Assembly: GCF_016653635.2 (NCBI RefSeq)
Contig: NZ_CP067420.1
Coordinates: forward strand, 3,631,501-3,695,500
Origin: Skermanella sp. TT6
Lineage (GTDB): Bacteria; Pseudomonadota; Alphaproteobacteria; Azospirillales; Azospirillaceae
Direction of reading: 5' to 3'
DNA: 64,000 nt
The notes under the pieces are model-generated. The model was not told where the DNA came from. It searched no databases and saw only the letters and a list, made by a program, of their open reading frames with translations. Positions within the stretch are counted from its first letter, which is position 1; the number at the start of each line of letters is the position of its first letter. Shown here in pieces: positions 34,175 to 43,581 of this stretch. The translations under genes and the position numbers were made by a program.

Positions 34175-34589
34175 GAGGCTTCGATCAAATGGATGAGGGT
34201 GATTTGCGTTTCATTCCGCGATTCACCGCGCGGTCGGCGCGGCGCGGGCGCGGCCGCTCCCGGGATCCCCGAAGGGCGGGAAGACCCGCCGGAAGCGGCC
34301 CGTATGTCCTACGTGTTTCGACTTGACGCAAGTCTGATCCACTCGACGCCGGTCCGGACCTCGTCATCCGCGCTCCCGATGGGGAGACCCGACGATGATC
34401 CCGTTATGCCAGTCTTATCACCCCGGCCATGGAACCAGTCCGGAACGATAGGCGCCTTGCCCTTTGCAGGTGTCGAGGCCAAGCCGCACGGCCGGGCGAA
34501 GCCGGTTACCCCGCCTGGATCCGGTGACAAATGCTGCCCCCGGTTGTTGAATGCCCTGCCGAAATCACAGTTTTGCAGTGGAGAGCGCC
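34175..34589. other. Intergenic region, nothing recognised
   Basis: This divergent gap of 415 bp separates the membrane-protein gene from the lipoprotein gene. I see no repeat, RNA gene or conserved operator in it. Short frames on either strand lack family features; it must hold promoters for both flanking genes. Confidence 0.5.
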
Positions 34590-34901
34590 ATGACGCGTTA
34601 CATGAGAGTTGCCATCGCCGGTCTGGCCCTCCTGTCCCTGGCCGCCTGCGAGAACATGGGCTGGAGCGGCAGCCGGGGCGGCGGCCCCACGCCGTCCAGC
34701 ACGACGAACACCCTGGGTACCGGCGGCGCGGGCTATTCCGGCCCCAACAGCCAGATGGGAACCGGCGGGTCTGGCGGCGGCACCAGCGATCGCGACACCG
34801 GACGTTCCTCGGACTTCGTCACGGGGCGCAGCCGTTCCGGTCCGATCGGCACCGGGGGAGCGGGCGTTTCCGACGCGCCGATTCCCCAGTACCGGCCCTG
34901 A
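34590..34901 (+). CDS. Small glycine/serine-rich lipoprotein
   Basis: The 103-residue product has a lipoprotein signal with lipobox LAAC (Cys at about residue 20) and then a low-complexity mature part rich in Gly, Ser and Thr. The motif GTGGAG/GTGGSG occurs three times (TLGTGGAGYSG, MGTGGSGGGT, IGTGGAGVSD). I do not know its function; a surface or envelope role is likely from the lipid anchor alone. The start has GGAGAG upstream. Confidence 0.6.
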   Translation: MTRYMRVAIAGLALLSLAACENMGWSGSRGGGPTPSSTTNTLGTGGAGYSGPNSQMGTGGSGGGTSDRDTGRSSDFVTGRSRSGPIGTGGAGVSDAPIPQYRP

Positions 34902-34948
34902 ACCGGGAATGAACCGGGATTTGGATGCCATGGCTGGAAGCCGGGCCT

Positions 34949-35287
34949 TCAGATCAGCTTTCCCTCGAAGGGATGCCGGCCGGCCCGATCCTCGATCTCG
35001 ATCACCCACAGGTCGGGGTCGCGCTTGACGGCGCGCTCGATATAGGCGTCGGCGTCGGCCTCCGGCATCAGGGCGTTCTCCCGGGCGGCGAGCCAGGCCG
35101 TACGCCCTTCCATGTCGCGCGTCTGGGTCAGCACCCGGCAGCCCTGCTCCAGCTGGTTCAGCTTCAGCATGACGAGGCCGCCGTAAGGGGAGCCCTTGCG
35201 CACGACGTAGGCCGGAATCGCCTCGGCGACGCAGCGGCGCACATGCGCCTTGACCCAGAGCTCGGTTGGAATGCGATCATCGTCCAT
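34949..35287 (-). CDS. DUF1491 family protein
   Basis: The 112-residue product matches the DUF1491 pattern common in alphaproteobacteria: LWVKAHVRRC, then YVVRKGSPYGGLVMLKLNQL and RDPDLWVIEIEDRAGRHPF. It looks soluble and cytoplasmic. Function is unknown. It converges on the lipoprotein gene and lies upstream on the same strand from no obvious partner. Confidence 0.75.
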   Translation of the reverse strand: MDDDRIPTELWVKAHVRRCVAEAIPAYVVRKGSPYGGLVMLKLNQLEQGCRVLTQTRDMEGRTAWLAARENALMPEADADAYIERAVKRDPDLWVIEIEDRAGRHPFEGKLI

Positions 35288-35324
35288 CCGGCCACCCTAG
35301 CCCGCCGCACGGCCGGGCGCCACT

Positions 35325-36245
35325 TCAGACCGCGCCGAGGCCCGGCATCGGCGCGCTGATCGCCTTGGCCGCCCCCCGCGCCCCGTTCTTCGACCCGTCG
35401 GCGGCGGTGCCCTCGTCCTTCGGCGTGCCCAGCTGGGACAGCACCATGACCGTGAACAGCGAAGTCGGCTCCGAATTCGGCGCGGCGGCCCTGCCGAAGG
35501 GCGACCGGAACCCTCCGTCGCTGCTCCAGGCCGACCGGCTGGACGGCATGCCGATGGCACCGGTCGACGCCGTCATGGAGTTCCCGTCCATCCCGTCGAA
35601 CTTCGCGGCGAACCGGTCGTAGATCTGGCCGACCGACAGCGCCTTGCCCGACTTGTCGTAGAACACGCCGCGGTTGGCAGACGCCGCTTCGGGCAGCAGG
35701 GCGGCGGCCGGCTGGTCCGGGTTCTGGCGCATGCCGTTGAGGAACCTCGATGCCCCGCCCGCCCCCAGGAAATGGGCCATGTAGAGCTCGGTCGGCCCGA
35801 TCCGCCCCCCGACGCTCTGTTCGAGCTGCGTCTGGTTGTCGCGCGCGAACTCCGCCGCCAGGTACGACGACACCTTCGGATCCTTCCGCAGGTCGAGGAT
35901 GTCGCGCCGCGCCTGCGGGTCCTGCACGTAGGGAGTGCCGTCGGAGCGGCGCTGGACCTGGGCGGCCTCCCGGCCCAGGCCGTACTTGGCTCCGTGCTGC
36001 TCGACCATGTTCAGCCAGGTGCTCTCGATGAACTGGTAAAGTCCCGTGGCGCTGCTGGTCGCGGCTTTCGCGTCCGGGTCGAAACTGCTTTCCTGGGCAG
36101 CTTTTGCCATGAGGTAGGAAAAATCTACCCCCGTCCGGTCGCTCGCCTGGCGCACCGCCGCCTGGATCGCCTGGGGGGCGGCCCCCGCGGCGGCGCGGTA
36201 CTGCTGGGGATCGGATGCGCGCATCAGGTTTGCAGGGTTCGACAT
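35325..36245 (-). CDS. Lytic transglycosylase (SLT domain) protein
   Basis: The 306-residue product carries an SLT-type lysozyme-like domain in its first half: the catalytic Glu in LMAKAAQESSFDP (about residue 52), SSATGLYQFIESTW and ELYMAHFLGAGGASRFL. The C-terminal 120 residues are low complexity. No clear signal peptide is visible, so it may be exported by another route or act with an envelope machine such as the flagellum; that is inference. I chose the ATG at 36245 over an upstream frame to 36398. Confidence 0.72.
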   Translation of the reverse strand: MSNPANLMRASDPQQYRAAAGAAPQAIQAAVRQASDRTGVDFSYLMAKAAQESSFDPDAKAATSSATGLYQFIESTWLNMVEQHGAKYGLGREAAQVQRRSDGTPYVQDPQARRDILDLRKDPKVSSYLAAEFARDNQTQLEQSVGGRIGPTELYMAHFLGAGGASRFLNGMRQNPDQPAAALLPEAASANRGVFYDKSGKALSVGQIYDRFAAKFDGMDGNSMTASTGAIGMPSSRSAWSSDGGFRSPFGRAAAPNSEPTSLFTVMVLSQLGTPKDEGTAADGSKNGARGAAKAISAPMPGLGAV

Positions 36246-36429
36246 GACGGCCTCTACCAACGGGTTCCGCCCACCAATCAGCAATCCCCATGCCAGTACC
36301 GCGCCCCACGCGTTACCGTGTCGCAAGGCTCGCAAGCCGCATGCGCCCGCGCTATCTTTCCCGGGGATGCCGCCGGAACCGCCGGCATCCTCGACCAAAG
36401 CTCACGGTCTCGGGAGGACCTTGCCTACC

Positions 36430-38223
36430 ATGATCCCCTACTCCGCCCCCATCCAGGACATGCGCTTCGTGCTGAACGAGGTGGTCGGCATGGACCGCAT
36501 CACCAGCCTGCCCGGCTATGCCGATGCGACGCCCGACATGGTCGACGCGATCCTCGACGAAGCCGGCAAGCTTGCTTCCAACGTGCTGGCGCCGATCAAC
36601 TTTTCCGGCGACCAGGAAGGGGCCGTGCTGGAGAACGGCGTCGTCCGCACCCCCAAGGGCTTCCGGGAGGCGTACCGCCAGTACCAGGAAGGCGGCTGGA
36701 ACAGCGTGCCGTTCGATCCCGAGCATGGCGGCCAGGGGCTGCCCTGGACCCTCGCCATGGCGGTGCAGGAGATGTGGCAGGCGGCCAACATGTCCTTCGC
36801 CCTGTGCCCTATGCTGAACCAGGGCGCCGTCGAGGCGCTGACCGAGCACGGCAGCGACGCGCTGAAGGAGATCTATCTGGGCAAGCTGATCTCGGGCGAA
36901 TGGACCGGCACCATGAACCTGACGGAGCCGCAGGCGGGCAGCGACCTCGCCGCGATCCGGACCCGGGCGGTGCGCGAGGACGGCCATTACCGGATCTCCG
37001 GCCAGAAGATCTACATCACCTACGGCGAGCATGATTTCACCGAGAACATCATCCACATGGTGCTGGCCCGGCTGAACGACGCGCCGCCCGGCATCAAGGG
37101 GATCTCGCTGTTCGTCGTGCCGAAGTTCCTGGTCAATCCCGACGGATCGCTGGGCGAGCGCAACGACCTGCGCTGCGTCAGCCTGGAGCACAAGCTGGGC
37201 ATCCACGCCAGCCCGACCGCCGTCATGGCGTTCGGCGACAACGACGGGGCGATCGGCTATCTGGTCGGCGAGGAGAACCGCGGCATCGAGTACATGTTCA
37301 CCATGATGAACAACGCCCGCATGGGCGTCGGGCTCCAGGGCGTCGCGATCTCCGAACGGGCCTACCAGCAGGCCCGCGACTATGCCCGCACGCGGGTGCA
37401 GAGCCGCGACATGACCGACGCCAAGGGCGAACCGGTCTCGATCGTCCGGCATCCCGACGTCCGCCGCATGCTGATGACCATGCGCGCGCAGACCGAAGCC
37501 GCCCGCGCCCTGACCTATTACGCCGTGGCCGCCCTCGACGTCGCGAAGAAGCACGCCGATCCGGCCGAGGCCGCCAAGGGCCAGGCCATGGCCGACCTGC
37601 TGACCCCCGTGGTGAAGGCCTGGTGCACCGACCTGGGCGTGGAGAACGCCTCGACCGGCATCCAGATCCATGGCGGCATGGGCTTCATCGAGGAGACCGG
37701 CGCCGCCCAGCACCTGCGCGACGCCCGGATCACCCCGATCTACGAGGGCACCAACGGCATCCAGGCCAACGACCTGGTGTTCCGCAAGGTGATCCGCGAC
37801 GGCGGCGCCGCCGCCGGCAACCTGTTCGCCGAGATGCGCGAGACGGTGGAGGCGCTGAAGCACCTGCCGGGCGACGACATGGCGGCGATCTCCATCGCCC
37901 TGGGCAAGGCGGTGGACGCGCTGGAGAAGGCGACGGCCTGGCTGGTCGAGCACGGCAAGCGCATGCCCCAGGCCGCGGCGGCCGGCGCCGCGAACTATCT
38001 GCGGATGTTCGGCATCACCACCGGCGGCTTCCTGATGGCCCGCGCCGCCATGGCCGCCCTGCAGGGCCAGGCCGACCCGGACGCCGACCAGCGCTTCCTG
38101 GACGCCAAGCTGATCACCGCCCGCTTCTTCGCCGACCAGTTCCTGCCCCAGGCGGCCAGCCTGCTGACCCCGATCACCGAAGGCCACCGCACGGTGATGG
38201 CGCTGTCGGAGGACCAGTTCTAA
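36430..38223 (+). CDS. Acyl-CoA dehydrogenase (DmdC/FadE-like, 597 aa)
   Basis: The product is an FAD acyl-CoA dehydrogenase of the long type, with the family signatures MNLTEPQAGSDLAAIRT (about residues 160-176), QIHGGMGFIEETGAAQHLRD and ARITPIYEGTNGIQANDL. It has the extra C-terminal domain found in DmdC and related enzymes. It would introduce a double bond into an acyl-CoA and pass electrons to ETF, whose quinone oxidoreductase is encoded at 40787-42421. The exact chain or 3-methylmercaptopropionyl specificity is not decidable. Confidence 0.88.
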   Translation: MIPYSAPIQDMRFVLNEVVGMDRITSLPGYADATPDMVDAILDEAGKLASNVLAPINFSGDQEGAVLENGVVRTPKGFREAYRQYQEGGWNSVPFDPEHGGQGLPWTLAMAVQEMWQAANMSFALCPMLNQGAVEALTEHGSDALKEIYLGKLISGEWTGTMNLTEPQAGSDLAAIRTRAVREDGHYRISGQKIYITYGEHDFTENIIHMVLARLNDAPPGIKGISLFVVPKFLVNPDGSLGERNDLRCVSLEHKLGIHASPTAVMAFGDNDGAIGYLVGEENRGIEYMFTMMNNARMGVGLQGVAISERAYQQARDYARTRVQSRDMTDAKGEPVSIVRHPDVRRMLMTMRAQTEAARALTYYAVAALDVAKKHADPAEAAKGQAMADLLTPVVKAWCTDLGVENASTGIQIHGGMGFIEETGAAQHLRDARITPIYEGTNGIQANDLVFRKVIRDGGAAAGNLFAEMRETVEALKHLPGDDMAAISIALGKAVDALEKATAWLVEHGKRMPQAAAAGAANYLRMFGITTGGFLMARAAMAALQGQADPDADQRFLDAKLITARFFADQFLPQAASLLTPITEGHRTVMALSEDQF

Positions 38224-38294
38224 AGCGGTTTCCGGCCGGGCCAAGCCGATCGGGCACCGCTCCAGCGGGAGCGGCGCAAGCGTAAGTCAGGCTG

Positions 38295-38367
38295 TTGCCA
38301 CAGATTACGGCGATGGACAAAGATGCGAACTGGATCATCTGAGGATATCGCCGTCATCTGTGGCCAA
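38295..38367. repeat. Inverted repeat between convergent genes, related to 15919-15939
   Basis: The arms at 38295-38314 and 38347-38367 pair over about 19 of 21 positions (one gap, one mismatch) with a 32-nt loop. The right arm, ATCGCCGTCATCTGTGGCCAA, matches 15919-15939 at 20 of 21 bases. It lies between the stops of the acyl-CoA dehydrogenase and the adenylate cyclase, where it could act as a bidirectional terminator. The rest of 38224-38407 shows nothing else. Confidence 0.65.
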
Positions 38368-38407
38368 TTTTCTTCATTCCATAGAGGCCTCGAACAAAGC
38401 AGGCCCA

Positions 38408-39655
38408 TCACCTTTGCAAGGCGCAGGCTCCCTTGCCGCCCGCCACCGCCTCCGGGTCCAGGGTGAACAGTTCCTGCGGGCGGCCGACGCCGCGGAGCGC
38501 GTAGCGGCCGACCGACACCAGCCGGGCGGCGCAGGTCTCGGCGGAACCGGCGAAAGCGGAGGACAGCAGCACGTCCTGGTCCAGGGACCGGCACATGGCC
38601 GCGATCCGGGCGACCTCGTTGACCGCGGGGCCGATCACGGTGAAGTCCAGCCGGTCCTCGCTGCCGATGTTGCCGTAGAACACCTCGCCGACATTCAGGC
38701 CCAGGTAGAAGCGCGTCCAGGGCAGCCCCTCGGCCTTGCGCCGCTTGTTCAGCGCGGCGACGCGGCGCCGGGCCTCCTCGGCGGCGTCGAGCGAGCGGTT
38801 GCACAGCTCGCCGTCCTCCGCGCCGCTGAAGATCGCCATGATGCCGTCGCCCATGAACTTCATCACCTGCCCCTGGTGGTCGTGGATGGAGGAGACGATC
38901 GCGTCGGCATAGTCGTTCAGCAGCGGGATCACCTGTTCCGGATCGACCGTGTCGGTGATCCGGGTGAAGCCCTGGAGGTCGCTGAACCACAGCACGGCGC
39001 TCATCCGCTCGGTCACGCCGCGCTCGATATAGCCGCCCAGCACGCGCCGGCCGGCGTCGCGGCCCAGGTAGGTCTCGACCAGCGTCTCGGCGATGCGTCC
39101 CACCGACACGTCGCGGATCGCCAGCGCCAGGAACGGCAGGCTGCGCTCCATGATCGTGATGTGGGTTTCGTCGAACCCGTCGGGTCCGTCGGTCGACCAG
39201 GACGACACCAGGCTGTCCATCATCCCGATCGTCATGGACTTGCCGAACAGGGTGCTGACCGCCAGATAGTCCGTGATCCCCTCGTCCCGCAATTCGCCCA
39301 TCACGGGAAAGCGGTCGGACGGGCAGTCGCCGTCGATGAACCGGCAGCGCAGGGATTTCCCGCCGCTTTCCATCAGGTAGTGGAACGGGCTTTTCAGCCA
39401 CTTGTCCTCGTTCTCCCGGGCCAGCGAGCGGGCGTACTCGGATGCCGTGGTCTCGTTCTTCCTCCGGTGCCAATGGAAGGTGCGGGCTTCCAGGACGGGA
39501 TGGAGGGTATCGATCAGGGCCACCACCCGCGTCAGCGGGACGCCGTACTCGACCAGCCGGCGGCAGAACCCGTCGACCAGTTCGGTCTCCGAGGCTCCTG
39601 CAAGCCCGGCCTCGGCGACCCATTCGGAAATTTCCAGTATCAGCCGGTCTTCCAT
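38408..39655 (-). CDS. Class III adenylate/guanylate cyclase
   Basis: The 415-residue product has a C-terminal class III cyclase domain: a metal-binding segment VLWFSDLQGFTRITD (about residue 225), KFMGDGIMAIFSG (about 275) and TVIGPAVNEVARIAAMC with the transition-state Asn and Arg region. The N-terminal half (about residues 1-210) is a sensor-like domain of the type found with this cyclase group. It would make cAMP in the cytosol. The ATG at 39655 has GGAG upstream; a TTG at 39682 is an alternative. Confidence 0.85.
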   Translation of the reverse strand: MEDRLILEISEWVAEAGLAGASETELVDGFCRRLVEYGVPLTRVVALIDTLHPVLEARTFHWHRRKNETTASEYARSLARENEDKWLKSPFHYLMESGGKSLRCRFIDGDCPSDRFPVMGELRDEGITDYLAVSTLFGKSMTIGMMDSLVSSWSTDGPDGFDETHITIMERSLPFLALAIRDVSVGRIAETLVETYLGRDAGRRVLGGYIERGVTERMSAVLWFSDLQGFTRITDTVDPEQVIPLLNDYADAIVSSIHDHQGQVMKFMGDGIMAIFSGAEDGELCNRSLDAAEEARRRVAALNKRRKAEGLPWTRFYLGLNVGEVFYGNIGSEDRLDFTVIGPAVNEVARIAAMCRSLDQDVLLSSAFAGSAETCAARLVSVGRYALRGVGRPQELFTLDPEAVAGGKGACALQR

Positions 39656-39750
39656 CCCCGCTCCCGCCGCCCACGCGCTCAACCGGCCGAAGAAGAGGTC
39701 GGCCCGTCATCCATCTTGTAGCACCTGGGCCGAGTGGCAATACTCCCCGA

Positions 39751-40770
39751 ATGATGGAAGCGGCCTTGAAGGAGATATCAACCCGGTTCGCGACGGGCGC
39801 GGGCCGGGCCGGCGTGGCGATCATCCACGGCGCCGACCGATGGTCCGGAACCGTCGGCCGGGACGGCGCCGTCGCCGAGCGGTCCGGCCGGTACCTGCTC
39901 TACAGTTTCACGAAGACGCTGATGGCCGCGGCGGCCCTCCGCCTGGTGGACCGGGGACGGCTCGATCTCGATCACCTCCTGGAGGAGCCCGCCGTGCCGG
40001 GATCCATCGCCGGCGGGATCACGCTGCGCCAGCTTCTCCACCACGACGGCGGTCTGGCCGACTATGGCGGTATCCCCGAGTACAATGCGGCGGTGAAGGC
40101 CGGGCAGGAACCCTGGAGCGATGACGAGTACTGGTCGCGGACAGGTGCCGGACGCCGGCTGTTCGAGCCCGGCCGGGGCTGGGCCTATTCCAACATCGGC
40201 TACATGCTGGTCCGCCGGATCCTCTGCCGGGAAACCGGCCTCGGCTTCGGCGCCATGCTGGCGGACCTCGTCTTCAAGCCTTTGGGAGTGACCGACGCTT
40301 TCGTGCCCGTCACCCGGGCCGACTTGGAGGGGCTGGACCTGGGGCCGAGCCGCTATCTCGGGAACGGCGGGCCGCCGGTGCCGGTCGCCGCCCGCTACCA
40401 TCCCGGCTGGGTGTCGCACGGCGTCGCCGCCGCGACCCCCGATGCCGCAGCGTGCCTGCTCCACGGCATCCTGGCCGGCACGCTGCTGCCCCGTCCCCTG
40501 CTGGATCTGATGACGGCGGCCCGGCGGGTCGCCGATCCGATGCCGGGCCGGCCCTGGATCGAGCCGGGTTACGGATTGGGGCTGATGGTCGAACTGGCTC
40601 CCGGCGGCTCCGGCGCGGCAGGCCACACCGGCAGCGGTCCCGGATGCAGCCCCGCCGTCTTCCACTTCAGGGGAAAGCGGCAGCCGCTGACCATCTGCGT
40701 GATCACCGGCGGGGAGGACGTCGGCCAGGCCGAGACCATGGCCGTGGCCGCGTCCTCCAGGTTCCCCTGA
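39751..40770 (+). CDS. Beta-lactamase-like serine hydrolase
   Basis: The 339-residue product resembles class C beta-lactamase/esterase-type proteins. It has the catalytic SxxK motif in LYSFTKTLMAAA (about residue 52), the Tyr-x-Asn motif AYSNIGYML and a HTGSGPG stretch near the C-terminus. No signal peptide is visible, so it is more likely a cytoplasmic esterase or peptidase than a resistance enzyme. The ATG at 39751 begins 95 bp from the divergent cyclase gene. Confidence 0.78.
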   Translation: MMEAALKEISTRFATGAGRAGVAIIHGADRWSGTVGRDGAVAERSGRYLLYSFTKTLMAAAALRLVDRGRLDLDHLLEEPAVPGSIAGGITLRQLLHHDGGLADYGGIPEYNAAVKAGQEPWSDDEYWSRTGAGRRLFEPGRGWAYSNIGYMLVRRILCRETGLGFGAMLADLVFKPLGVTDAFVPVTRADLEGLDLGPSRYLGNGGPPVPVAARYHPGWVSHGVAAATPDAAACLLHGILAGTLLPRPLLDLMTAARRVADPMPGRPWIEPGYGLGLMVELAPGGSGAAGHTGSGPGCSPAVFHFRGKRQPLTICVITGGEDVGQAETMAVAASSRFP

Positions 40771-40786
40771 TCCGGATCCCAGCGGC

Positions 40787-42421
40787 CTACATGTTCGGGT
40801 AGTTCGGCCCGCCGCCGCCCTCCGGGACGACCCAGTTGATGTTCTGCGTCGGGTCCTTGATGTCGCAGGTCTTGCAGTGGACGCAGTTCTGCGCGTTGAT
40901 CTGGAGCCTGGGATTGGCGCCCGAGTCGTCCCGCACGATCTCGTACACCCCCGCCGGGCAATAGCGCTGCTCCGGCGCGTCGTAGTCCGGCAGGTTGATC
41001 CGGATCGGGATCGTCGGGTCCTTCAGCGTCAGGTGCGCCGGCTGGTTTTCCTCGTGGTTGGTGTTCGAGATGAACACCGACGACAGGCGGTCGAACGTCA
41101 GCACCCCGTCCGGCTTGGGGTACTGGATCTTCGGCATCTCGCTCGCCTTCTTCAGCTGGAGATGGTCGGCGTGGTTGTGGAACGTCCACGGCGCCTTGCC
41201 CCGCATCACGAAGGTGTCGAAGGCCGAATACGCGATCCCGCCCCACAACCCCCGCCGGAACGACGGCCGGATGTTGCGGACATGGTACAGCTCCTCCCAC
41301 AGCCAGCTTTCCTTCAGCCGCTCGGGATATGCGACCGCCTCGACCTCGCCGGCCTCGGACCTCAGCAGGTCGAACACCGCCTCGGCGCACACCATGCCGC
41401 TCTTCATGGCGGTGTGGTTGCCCTTGATCTTGGGCACGTTCAGGAAGCCCGCGCTGTCTCCGACCAGGCAGCCGCCCGGGAAGGTCAGCTTGGGGATCGA
41501 CTGGAACCCGCCCTCGCTCAAGGCCCGCGCGCCGTAGGAGATCCGCCGCCCGCCCTCCAGGTACTTGCGGATGTCGGGGTGCAGCTTGAAGCGCTGGAAC
41601 TCGTCGAAGGGCGACAGGTGCGGGTTCTCATAGTCCAGCCCGATGACGAAGCCGATCGAGACCTGGTTGCCCGCCATGTGGTACATCCACGAGCCGCCGT
41701 AGGTCTTCTCGTCCATCGGCCAGCCGATGGTGTGGACCACCAGGCCTTCCTTGTGCCTGGCCGGGTCGATCTCCCACAGCTCCTTGATGCCGATGCCGTA
41801 GGTCTGCGGGTCGCAGTCGCGGCGCAGGTCGAAGCGCTCCATCAGCCCCTTGGCCAGCGAGCCGCGGCAGCCCTCGGCGAAGAGGGTCTGCTTCGCGTGC
41901 AGCTCCATGCCCGGCGTGTAGGCGTCGGTCTTCTCGCCGTTCTTGCCGATGCCCATGTCGCCGGTGGCCACACCCTTGACCGAGCCGTCCTCGCGGTACA
42001 GCACCTCGGCCGCCGCGAATCCCGGATAGATCTCGACGCCCAGCTCCTCGGCCTGCGCCGCCAGCCAGCGGCCGAACTCGCCGAGGCTGATGATGTAGTT
42101 GCCGTGGTTGTTCATCTGCGGCGGCGTCTTGAGCCGGCGCGAGCGCTTCTCCGTCAGGTGGAGGAAATAATCCTCGGTGGCCGGCGTGTTGAGCGGCGCG
42201 CCCTTGTCCTTCCAGTCCGGGATCAGCTCGTTCAGCGCCCGCGGCTCCAGCACCGCGCCCGAGAGCAGGTGGGCGCCGACCTCGGAGCCCTTCTCCAGGA
42301 TGCAGACCGACACCTCGTGTTCCTGCTCGGCGGCGAGCTGTTTCAGCCGGATCGCGGCGCTCAGGCCCGACGGCCCGGCTCCGACGATCACGACGTCGTA
42401 TTCCATTACCTCGCGTTCCAT
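40787..42421 (-). CDS. Electron-transferring-flavoprotein dehydrogenase (ETF:ubiquinone oxidoreductase)
   Basis: It takes electrons from reduced ETF, fed by acyl-CoA dehydrogenases, and reduces ubiquinone at the inner membrane. The 544-residue product has the FAD motif [18 protein letters not shown] (near residue 9), a ubiquinone-binding middle region and the C-terminal [4Fe-4S] domain, with cysteines in [22 protein letters not shown]. The ATG at 42421 has GGAAGG upstream and is preferred to one at 42439. Confidence 0.94.
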   Translation of the reverse strand: MEREVMEYDVVIVGAGPSGLSAAIRLKQLAAEQEHEVSVCILEKGSEVGAHLLSGAVLEPRALNELIPDWKDKGAPLNTPATEDYFLHLTEKRSRRLKTPPQMNNHGNYIISLGEFGRWLAAQAEELGVEIYPGFAAAEVLYREDGSVKGVATGDMGIGKNGEKTDAYTPGMELHAKQTLFAEGCRGSLAKGLMERFDLRRDCDPQTYGIGIKELWEIDPARHKEGLVVHTIGWPMDEKTYGGSWMYHMAGNQVSIGFVIGLDYENPHLSPFDEFQRFKLHPDIRKYLEGGRRISYGARALSEGGFQSIPKLTFPGGCLVGDSAGFLNVPKIKGNHTAMKSGMVCAEAVFDLLRSEAGEVEAVAYPERLKESWLWEELYHVRNIRPSFRRGLWGGIAYSAFDTFVMRGKAPWTFHNHADHLQLKKASEMPKIQYPKPDGVLTFDRLSSVFISNTNHEENQPAHLTLKDPTIPIRINLPDYDAPEQRYCPAGVYEIVRDDSGANPRLQINAQNCVHCKTCDIKDPTQNINWVVPEGGGGPNYPNM

Positions 42422-42600
42422 GGTTCCTTCCCCTACCAAGCCCTATGGATCCGGTCCAACAGACCATGCCCTCGCCACGGCATCTCCGAATCCGGCTTTG
42501 GCTGCCTATCTCTAGTTCCGGTTCTCCGTTTCCGGTCGATGAAAGAACATAGGTTCGATGCTAGGGTCAAACCATGAATGAGCGCCGCCCAAGGTGAGTT

Positions 42601-43467
42601 TTGAGCGAATCTGACATGCGCGAAATCGTCGCTCTGCTGCGCTGGCACCTGGATGTCGGCGCGGACGAGGCGATCGCGGACACTCCCACGGACTGGACGA
42701 AGGTCGTCGCGCGCGCGGCGCCCGCCCCTGCGCCCGCGGCCCCGGGACAGGCGCGGCAGCTTCCCGGCTCCGGTGCCGGGACCGGAGGCCGCACCCTGCC
42801 GCCCCGCGCCGCCCCGGCCGCGGCAGGCCGCCCGGTCCAGCAACCCCTGCTCGGCACGCCCGCGGCGGGCGCCACGGCGCGCGCCATGGCGGCGGAGGCC
42901 GGCGACCTCGACTCGCTCCGCGCCGCCATGGCGGCCTTCGAGGGGTGCGCGCTGAAGACGACCGCCACCAACCTGGTCTTCGCCGACGGAAACCCCAAGG
43001 CGCGGCTGATGCTGATCGGCGAGGCGCCGGGCGAGGACGAGGACCGCCAGGGCCTTCCCTTCGTCGGCAAGAGCGGCAAGCTGCTGGACCAGATGCTGGC
43101 CTGCATCGGACTCGACCGCACCCAGATCTACATCACCAACATTCTGCCCTGGCGCCCGCCCGGCAACCGCAAGCCCAACCCCAACGAGATCCAGACCTGC
43201 CTGCCCTTCGTCGAGCGGCACGTGGAGCTGGTGGCTCCCGAAGGGCTGATGCTGCTGGGCGGCACCTCGGCGAGCGCCCTGCTGAACCGCACCGACGGCA
43301 TCATGAGGCTGCGCGGCCGCTGGTTCGAGTTCACCCCCTCGGCCGCCGCCAAGCCGATTCCCGTCCTGCCCACATATCACCCGGCCTTCCTGCTGCGCCA
43401 GCCGGCCATGAAGCGCGACGCCTGGCGCGACCTGTTGGCTTTCAAGAAGAAATTTCTGGTGACTTAA
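42601..43467 (+). CDS. Uracil-DNA glycosylase, family 4-like
   Basis: It removes uracil from DNA. The 288-residue product has an Ala/Pro-rich N-terminal stretch (about residues 40-100), then the conserved core: [18 protein letters not shown] (about 139-156), [17 protein letters not shown] and the C-terminal HPAFLLRQ. Where classical family 4 enzymes have CxxC, this one reads CALK, so one cluster cysteine is replaced; this variant is common in alphaproteobacteria as far as I know. The TTG start at 42601 has AAGGTGA upstream; an ATG at 42616 is possible. Confidence 0.88.
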   Translation: MSESDMREIVALLRWHLDVGADEAIADTPTDWTKVVARAAPAPAPAAPGQARQLPGSGAGTGGRTLPPRAAPAAAGRPVQQPLLGTPAAGATARAMAAEAGDLDSLRAAMAAFEGCALKTTATNLVFADGNPKARLMLIGEAPGEDEDRQGLPFVGKSGKLLDQMLACIGLDRTQIYITNILPWRPPGNRKPNPNEIQTCLPFVERHVELVAPEGLMLLGGTSASALLNRTDGIMRLRGRWFEFTPSAAAKPIPVLPTYHPAFLLRQPAMKRDAWRDLLAFKKKFLVT

Positions 43468-43488
43468 GGGATTGGAATCATTGGTCTG

Positions 43489-43508
43489 CCGGCCGCAGCC
43501 CCGGCCGG
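43489..43508. terminator. GC-rich hairpin after the uracil-DNA glycosylase gene
   Basis: A perfect 6-bp stem, CCGGCC and GGCCGG, encloses an 8-nt loop 21 bp after the stop codon. It lacks a T-run, so termination is only a guess. Confidence 0.3.
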
Positions 43509-43581
43509 TTGACCGGGGTATGCAAGGTCCGGCCCGACATGGACGCTTGTGGGTCCGGAAAACATCCGGTATTTGTCCCTC

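Noticed and set aside
39751-40770. Antibiotic-resistance beta-lactamase
   Set aside because: SxxK and YxN motifs are present, but there is no visible signal peptide, so a cytoplasmic esterase or peptidase-type hydrolase is more likely.
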